This document shows positions 17,740 to 23,178 of a stretch of 23,178 bases of DNA, piece after piece. The DNA is from Phoronis australis (Eukaryota > Phoronida > Phoronidae): contig NMRA01000733.1 of assembly GCA_002633005.1 (NCBI GenBank), positions 133,338-156,515 of the forward strand, given 5' to 3'. A program made the translations under genes and the position numbers. The number at the start of each line of letters is the position of its first letter. The stretch's first letter is position 1. Below the pieces are notes generated by a model. The model had not been told where the DNA came from. It searched no databases and saw only the letters and a list, made by a program, of their open reading frames with translations.

Positions 17740-20700
17740 CTAGAAAATAAATAATTAACAGTTTCAGCAATGCACTACATTAAAATAATTTTTGCTGGTG
17801 GGAAACGAGGTCAAACTCAGACTTGCAGTTCAGTAGAAGACTAATACATAGAAAAAAAATTCGATAGGCAAAATGGATCATAGCTCAGATAAAGAATTCA
17901 AAGATGCCATCCTCCCAAGCAATCAAATGCCATCGCACAAACGAAATATCAAAAAAAAGCAATGAAATACAAAAAATACATGAGGGCTGTTCCACTAAAA
18001 TCTGTGTGGGGGGGAAGGCAGTTGTAATAAAATTTATGGGTGGTTGTGTTTGGTTTAAATTTAAAATGGCTGGTGGTCGTACTTCAAAAAAATAAAAATT
18101 TACAGGTCGTTGTTGTTTCATTGTGCCATGAATGTTTGATGGTGGGTAATTTCAGTAAGTTTTATAAACAATCCGCACAGAATCAACAATTAAAACAAAA
18201 ACGCTACTTGCAAAACGCTCGGTCTTTGTCACTCCCTCCGATCTCCCCATTGACATGCCCATAACACCAGTCAACCACAGGCACTCGAATTTCTCGATGG
18301 CTAATAACCATATATAAGAAACATGTTTTCTTAGTAATGAATAATGTCAGTGGTTATCGAGGAACAGATTAACTCAAGTGCCTGTGCAGTCAACCACAAG
18401 AACAACAAAAAAATTACGGGTGATTGCATTTCAAACTTATAAAAAATTACAGGTGGTGGGGTGAAAAAATAAATGAAAAATATGGATGGTGGGTGCGAAA
18501 AAAGTGCCTTCCCCCCTCCCATACAGATTTTACTGGAACAGCCCTGAGCAATGCATTCACATGTTAGGAACGACTGATTACTTACCTCAAGTTCATCACA
18601 AATCATAGCAGAGTTATGGAACTCGACCAGCTGAGATACATTATCAATCTGAATAATTCTCCCCATGGTTTTATTGGCTGTAAGAAAACAATGTGAATGA
18701 ATGTCAGAACAGAATAAAACTTGGCAATGTTCCAAACATGCAACAACAAAAAAGCAAGATCATGCAACAAGACAATGCAAAATCATAAGAATGAAAGGCA
18801 AGTTTTCACAAGTATACTCAGAAGCTTACTAGAATCCCAACACAATATGCTTAGACTTACTAGCATACCTAGAAAAATAGCAACCACTAAAGAGACTGGT
18901 TGGGGATGGAATGTAAAAATATGGAATACAATTCACTGTTTCCACTCCATAAGGAATCATTTCATGCCTCAAGTACAGCGCTAGTATCTTGGTCCACAGA
19001 GTGCAGCTTGGCAACAATGTTCAGAGAAGCAATAGAATCAACGATTATAAAACCTACTGGAATTATTTACCAAGAATTCTGTAACTGGCATTAGTTAAAG
19101 ACTGGAATTTGACAAAATGAGTTTTTTGAAAGACAATCCGTGGGAACACATCTGCCAGTTTCATAATGGTTCTCCGAATGGTTTTGCAGATAAAGACGCA
19201 AACGACAACACAAAACTTAACGCCATTACGTGGCAGAAAATATATTGAATCTTCCAAAATGGCAAGGCCCTGGTGTCGTCATAATAGAAAGTTGTGTGCC
19301 AAATTTCATGAAAAACCATCAAGGAGCTTTAAAGATACAAAGGCAAACATGACAAACTAAAATTGCCACTAGGGGGCACAGTACAGCTGTAGTTAAATAT
19401 GTCCAAATATCCTGGTCAGCTGTGGTCACATTGACAGGAAAACACTAAATTTCACAAGGATCCTGCAAAGTGTTAACGAGATATGGCTGGTGATGCAACA
19501 ACAAATCACCGCTACAAATACCTCGTCTCAGTTGAGCCTAATCAAATAGACAACTCATTGCGTTTTAAATGAAAATTGTCTACACTTACCGCCAATAACA
19601 GCAAAACAGGTTTTGCCAATGAAGAAGCGTGGATCAACCTGAGCTAAAGCCGATTCCACTGTTTGCAGACTGGAATAATTGAAAATGGAGATCATCTGGT
19701 AGAGCAATAAACGTGGCGAACAAAGAAAACATTTTATTATCGAAGATAAATAATAACTATTTCCTTACCATAGTTGTCACTAGGCAATGATTTGAAAAAC
19801 CATCACAACAATGTGCGTAGCCTTTGAAAAAGGAAAATTAGGCCAATTTTGGAAAGCATTTTTGTTAAAAAAATGGTTGTATGTTATTGCCACAATTATC
19901 CCAGTTATATCAACCACTCATTAATACAGTGATAATATCAACCACTCATTAATACAGTGGAAATATCAACCACTCATTAATACAGTGATAATATCAATCA
20001 CTCATTAATACAGTGATAATATCAATCACTCATTAATACAGTGATAATATCAATCACTCATTAATACAGTGATAATATCAATCACTCATTAATACAGTGA
20101 TAATATCAATCACTCATTAATACAGTGATAATATCAATCACTCATTAATACAGTGATAATATCAATCACTCATTAATACAGTGATAATATCAATCACTCA
20201 TTAATACAGTGATAATATCAATCACTCATTAATACAGTGATAATATCAATCACTCATTAATACAGTGATAATATCAATCACTCATTAATACAGTGATAAT
20301 ATCAATCACTCATTAATACAGTGATAATATCAATCACTCATTAATACAGTGATAATATCAATCACTCATTAATACAGTGATAATATCAATCACTCATTAA
20401 TACAGTGATAATATCAATCACTCATTAATACAGTGATAATATCAATCACTCATTAATACAGTGATAATATCAATCACTCATTAATACAGTGATAATATCA
20501 ATCACTCATTAATACAGTGATAATATCAATCACTCATTAATACAGTGATAATATCAATCACTCATTAATACAGTGATAATATCAATCACTCATTAATACA
20601 GTGATAATATCAATCACTCATTAATACAGTGATAATATCAATCACTCATTAATACAGTGATAATATCAATCACTCATTAATACAGTGATAATATCAACCA

Positions 20701-22271
20701 CTCATTAATACAGTGATAATATCAACCACTCATTAATACAGTGATAATATCAATCACTCATTAATACAGTGATAATATCAATCACTCATTAATACAGTGA
20801 TAATATCAATCACTCATTAATACAGTGATAATATCAACCACTCATTAATACAGTGATAATATCAACCACTCATTAATACAGTGATAATATCAATCACTCA
20901 TTAATACAGTGGAAATATCAATCACTCATTAATACAGTGATAATATCAATCACTCATTAATACAGTGATAATATCTTAGATGCAGAATGAAACCTATTTT
21001 TAGACATTTCATTTGACTCGATTCTTTTTTAATAGGATAAATTTGAGTATTTTCTATACTATTGCAGTTCATCAAATATACGAAGTTACCTTACCACTTG
21101 TACCTATCATCATGTAAATACAAGATTTCAACTAATGAATGATTTTGAGCTGTTCACTTGTTCAATAATACTCTTCAAAAGATACAAATAAGATTTGTAA
21201 TATGTTTGTAAGATACCTAAAGGCAAAAATTGGAGATAAGAACTGAACTGAAATGGGCTTTGTAGTATGATATTAAAATAGGTCAGTCTCACAATATCAT
21301 TCGATTGCAGTTACATTAATCATGGCAAACTTTGTCATTTCAAGATGTTTGCATTGGGAACAATGCTGGAAAAGCTATAGCACATAAACCACTATCTTCA
21401 GAACGGAAAAATTGAAAAATGTAAGTATTTTAGAAAAAGAACACCCAACCATTATAAAAAAATCAAAAAAAACAAGTCGTATTTTAGCAATTGATCTGAG
21501 GTTGCTACATCACATCCATAGACATTAGAGAGAGACAGAGGTTGGCTGTCACATGACTTTGTATATGTATAGCAGAGCGGCCATTTTTTGAATGGAACAG
21601 TGTTAGCCAGTGGGCTAAAAGGCTCTAACTTTGAATAGAGTTAACTTTGATGAAATAGATCAAAATGTTTGCATTACATATTCTGTCTAGTGATATCACT
21701 TTCAGGATATTTTGGAATTAAAATGAAAATCCTCAGAAGTACTTTAGTTAAGTAATTCTGCTAATAATGCTTAGCGTATTTTTGTTTCATTTGATCCTAT
21801 TTGCCAGTATCTTGCATTTAACATACCAATAACCCTCGTATCCAGACCACCTACAGCCACGCTGGTTTGTTTATAGTCAACTTCCATACAACAATATAGC
21901 AACATGTGAGCCGAGTGCTTTCACGGCTATTTATAGTAGAACGTAGGATCTATGTCACTATATCTCCCTACATCGATGCTCACGTCAATATTCAACAAGT
22001 CTGGCCATAACAAGTTAGAAATAATTTCAGAATAAGAACATAGCAGAACTGTGAACGTGTGCTACATTGGGAGAAATGTTTCAGTTTTGAAGAACTAATG
22101 TAGGGAGTCCCAATACTCAACAAAGTCAGAGTGGGCTAAGCATTTGTCAAGGACGGTCAAATGTCAACGTACCTGCATTTATTAGCCATATCTATCATGA
22201 AGACCAAAAAATCAATTTCTGGTCGAGTTGCACTGAGTTCACTGGGTAGTGGTAACGATTTAGCTGTCCTC
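17608..22271 (-). CDS. CENPM: Centromere protein M, inner kinetochore (5'-partial, four exons)
   Basis: CENP-M is a small pseudo-GTPase in the CENP-H/I/K/M part of the constitutive centromere-associated network, which links CENP-A nucleosomes to the outer kinetochore. On the minus strand the exons are 22271-22173, 19669-19590, 18677-18586 and 17739-17608. The splice phases agree and give 133 residues plus stop. Motifs in order: AKSLPLPSE followed by RPEIDFLVFMIDM (human AKSLPLPSS...RPRIDLIVFVV); SLQTVESALAQVDPRFFIGK (human SLQNTEESLRHVDASFFLGK); ICDELE (human YCDLEVE); then a helical tail. About 48 N-terminal residues, including the degenerate P-loop strand, are missing; the first exon here begins in mid-codon. 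No convincing upstream exon was found between 22275 and 23178. Confidence 0.92.
17740..17983. other. CENPM last-intron sequence before TIR element II
   Basis: AT-rich, with A-runs and no coding signal. It contains the polypyrimidine acceptor (on minus) of the terminal exon at its left edge. Confidence 0.5.
17984..18544. mobile_element. TIR element II, 561 bp, same family, TSD TGA
   Basis: The ends GGGCTGTTCCACTAAAATCT and (reverse complement) GGGCTGTTCCAGTAAAATCT extend through GTNTGGG and a G run into GAAGGCA. TGA lies on both sides (17981-17983, 18545-18547). It occupies the last CENPM intron and hosts a nested MITE. ORFs reading through it are not genes. Confidence 0.82.
18276..18386. mobile_element. 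Nested 111-bp MITE with 8-bp TSD CAGTCAAC
   Basis: The termini CACAGGCACTCGA and (reverse complement) CACAGGCACTTGA are inverted repeats. CAGTCAAC occurs at 18268-18275 and 18387-18394, an 8-bp duplication of the hAT type. It lies within TIR element II, so it inserted later. Confidence 0.75.
18586..18677 (-). CDS. CENPM: CENPM exon with CDELE motif
   Basis: A 92-nt exon has acceptor TTTTCTTACAG and donor CTTGAG/GTAAGT. It encodes NKTMGRIIQIDNVSQLVEF, then HNSAMICDELE. The upstream border completes an Ala codon; the downstream border is phase 0. Confidence 0.92.
18678..19589. other. CENPM intron with repeat-like 3' half
   Basis: No exon is visible besides the flanking ones. Sequence from about 19120 to 19500 (GTGTGCCAAATTTCATGAAA, GTTAACGAGATATGGCTG) has the look of a dispersed repeat and contains the CTCF-like motif at 19366. 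Overlapping 60-65-residue frames on both strands are chance. Confidence 0.45.
19366..19377 (+). promoter_or_regulatory. CTCF-like motif CCACTAGGGGGC
   Basis: The 12-mer matches the core of the bilaterian CTCF consensus (CCASYAGRKGGC). It is inside a CENPM intron and possibly inside a repeat, so binding is uncertain. Confidence 0.45.
19590..19669 (-). CDS. CENPM: CENPM exon with VDPRFFIGK motif
   Basis: An 80-nt exon has acceptor AATTATTCCAG and donor TTGGCG/GTAAGT. It encodes LQTVESALAQVDPRFFIGK and TCFAVIG. It joins the previous exon across a 2.5-kb intron that contains the 28-bp minisatellite. Confidence 0.95.
19907..20975. repeat. 28-bp minisatellite, exactly 38 units
   Basis: Unit ATATCAATCACTCATTAATA + CAGTGATA; 1064 bp (19907-20970) equals 38 x 28 with no indel, plus 5 bases. 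Units 1-3, 29, 30, 34 and 35 have CAACCAC instead of CAATCAC; units 2 and 36 end GTGGAA. Units 4-28 look identical. It lies in the CENPM intron between 22173 and 19669. Confidence 0.95.
20976..22172. other. CENPM intron, right part
   Basis: AT-rich sequence with no coding, RNA or repeat signal I can support. Confidence 0.45.
22173..22271 (-). CDS. CENPM: CENPM exon with AKSLPLPS motif
   Basis: A 99-nt exon on the minus strand has acceptor ATATTTTCAG and donor AAATGCAG/GTACGT. It encodes RTAKSLPLPSELSATRPEID, then FLVFMIDMANKC. One base at its 5' end finishes a codon from an upstream exon; two bases at its 3' end join the next exon to form Ser. AKSLPLPS is the most recognisable block of the family. 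Confidence 0.93.
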
Positions 22272-22870
22272 CTGAAAATATCACATGGTATTACATAACA
22301 CTCAATCATACAGCCATGTATGGTGAGAAGTTCAGATATCATGTACATGACGTTTTACTTAAATTATTTTAAAGTTATACCAAGTGCTTCATTGGTAAGT
22401 CTCAGGTGGCCTACTTCAAAGTAACATACAAAAATAATGAAATGTTTGATTAAAAAGGCAAAAAATAATACATTATGACATTACAAAATCATAAAAGATA
22501 CCTTACCTCACTTCGTGAATTGTTTGCCAAATTGCATCAAGATTGAACAATAATCAAAACAGGATGTCCCAAGGTGATAGTCACATTACCTAACTTTATC
22601 TCAAGCATTTACAGGAGACAACAGGTTGAACACAAATGCGGTTTAATTGACTTCCTAAATAACAATTCAATGTTACACCTGTGTGCACACCTGAAACTCT
22701 TATGTTTTATACAGCACAACATTTAACCATGAATTTCTATGTTGTGTTTATTTTTAAAGGCGAAGGCAACCTTTTTCCATGTCATTTTGAGCTAAAATAA
22801 GGTTGGTTGGTTATCCTAGACATATTTTCCACTTAATTACAGCTTTTCGTAATTTTATTAATTACTCGTC
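22272..22870. other. Sequence upstream of the first visible CENPM exon
   Basis: I searched for the missing CENPM N-terminus (hydrophobic strand plus helix) on the minus strand and found no phase-consistent exon. Donor-like sites at 22500-22512 follow only frames that resemble nothing in the family. Confidence 0.4.
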
Positions 22871-23091
22871 CGCTACTCCGGAAGTGACGTTTTAGGAGGC
22901 AAGCGTTTCCCACCACTTGGTTTTGCGTTGACTTTACCGTGCGAATCTGTCCTATTCTACTTTTGTTTTGTGCTGTTTTTCAACAATTGTCGCCACCACT
23001 TTTCATCGGCGAGTATTCTGCGGCAAGATAGGTTAGTAGAGAACTCAACTACGTTGGATTTAGGGAATGTTTAGTGTGTTGTAAGCTGAAA
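22871..23091 (+). promoter_or_regulatory. Candidate promoter and 5'UTR (ETS + CRE-like)
   Basis: CCGGAAGTGACG at 22878-22889 joins an ETS core (CCGGAAGT) to a CRE-like TGACG, a pairing common in TATA-less housekeeping promoters. The following ~200 bp contains more CpGs than the rest of the window and leads to the ATG at 23092. On the minus side it could also serve CENPM, but no CENPM first exon is visible there. Confidence 0.5.
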
Positions 23092-23178
23092 ATGGCTGGA
23101 GTCGGTGACCCGTATCACAGTGACAGTAGTGTGAGTGACGGAGACCTTGTTCACAGCAGTGGTGACGAGGAATTTTTT
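23092..23178 (+). CDS. Putative N-terminus of a third gene, cut by the window edge
   Basis: An ATG in the context AAAATGG opens a frame that is still open at the window end, 29 codons later. It reads MAGVGDPYHSDSSVSDGDLV, then HSSGDEEFF. The peptide is acidic and serine-rich with no recognisable domain. Support comes from position: it lies about 200 bp downstream of an ETS/CRE-type motif, in locally CpG-richer sequence. I do not recognise the family. It runs divergently from CENPM, but CENPM's missing first exon may lie further right, in which case the two genes would interleave. Confidence 0.5.
   Translation, partial: MAGVGDPYHSDSSVSDGDLVHSSGDEEFF

Noticed and set aside
19907-20975. CRISPR array
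   Set aside because: The 28-bp units follow each other with no spacers, and the setting is an intron of an animal gene.
22507-22584. N-terminal exon of CENPM ending in ILMQFGKQFTK
   Set aside because: A donor giving the right phase exists (AA/GTGAGG), but the peptide has no clear match to the family's N-terminal strand and helix and no good acceptor or start precedes it.

Overview
This is a draft-quality window of animal (metazoan) nuclear DNA: AT-rich, gene-poor and intron-rich, with GT-AG introns, one unresolved base (N at 14094) and many decayed transposons and minisatellites. The protein families (coilin, the inner-kinetochore protein CENP-M), the Penelope-like retroelement and the abundant short terminal-inverted-repeat elements suggest an invertebrate, probably marine and possibly a deuterostome. 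I cannot name the species from sequence alone. No bacterial features are present: most long open frames are chance frames or transposon debris, and the real genes are split into short exons.

Two genes are recognised by protein content and point tail to tail. On the + strand, coilin (COIL), the Cajal-body scaffold protein, has six exons between 8795 and 15634: a low-complexity, basic/acidic middle region, the tudor-like C-terminal domain, and a short terminal exon. Its N-terminal exon was not found and probably lies left of the window. On the - strand, CENP-M (CENPM) has four exons between 22271 and 17608 encoding about 133 residues, equivalent to everything after the first ~48 residues of the human protein. 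Splice phases agree at every junction of both genes. Predicted poly(A) signals of the two genes lie about 45-90 bp apart near 16400-16500 and face each other, so the 3' ends may overlap. A third gene probably begins at the right edge: an ATG at 23092 opens a 29-codon acidic frame, about 200 bp downstream of an ETS/CRE-like promoter motif.

Region by region: 1-3100 holds degenerate tandem repeats, a perfect 34-bp-arm palindrome (464-533), a G-rich block, a MITE (1429-1676), and a large imperfect inverted repeat (about 1144-3070). 3639-5974 is an old 265-bp direct duplication flanking a TTAA-flanked DNA transposon (3975-5651) with a decayed coding remnant. 5975-8794 is largely featureless apart from two adjacent hairpins at 7298-7351. 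8795-15634 is COIL; its introns contain a tRNA-like SINE remnant, a Penelope-like element with 220-bp inverted arms (10826-11995), a 13-unit 38/40-bp minisatellite carrying 3'-splice-site-like motifs just before exon 6, and a 1.3-kb TIR element. 15635-17607 is intergenic/3'UTR, with a 7-unit array (49/52 bp) and a 58-bp repeat that includes the last CENPM codons. 17740-22172 holds CENPM introns, with a second member of the same TIR family containing a nested 111-bp MITE, a CTCF-like motif, and an exact 38 x 28-bp minisatellite.

The two genes share no pathway beyond both being nuclear. The most striking features are the repeat structures around and inside them. I found nothing that I would call a new defence or metabolic system.
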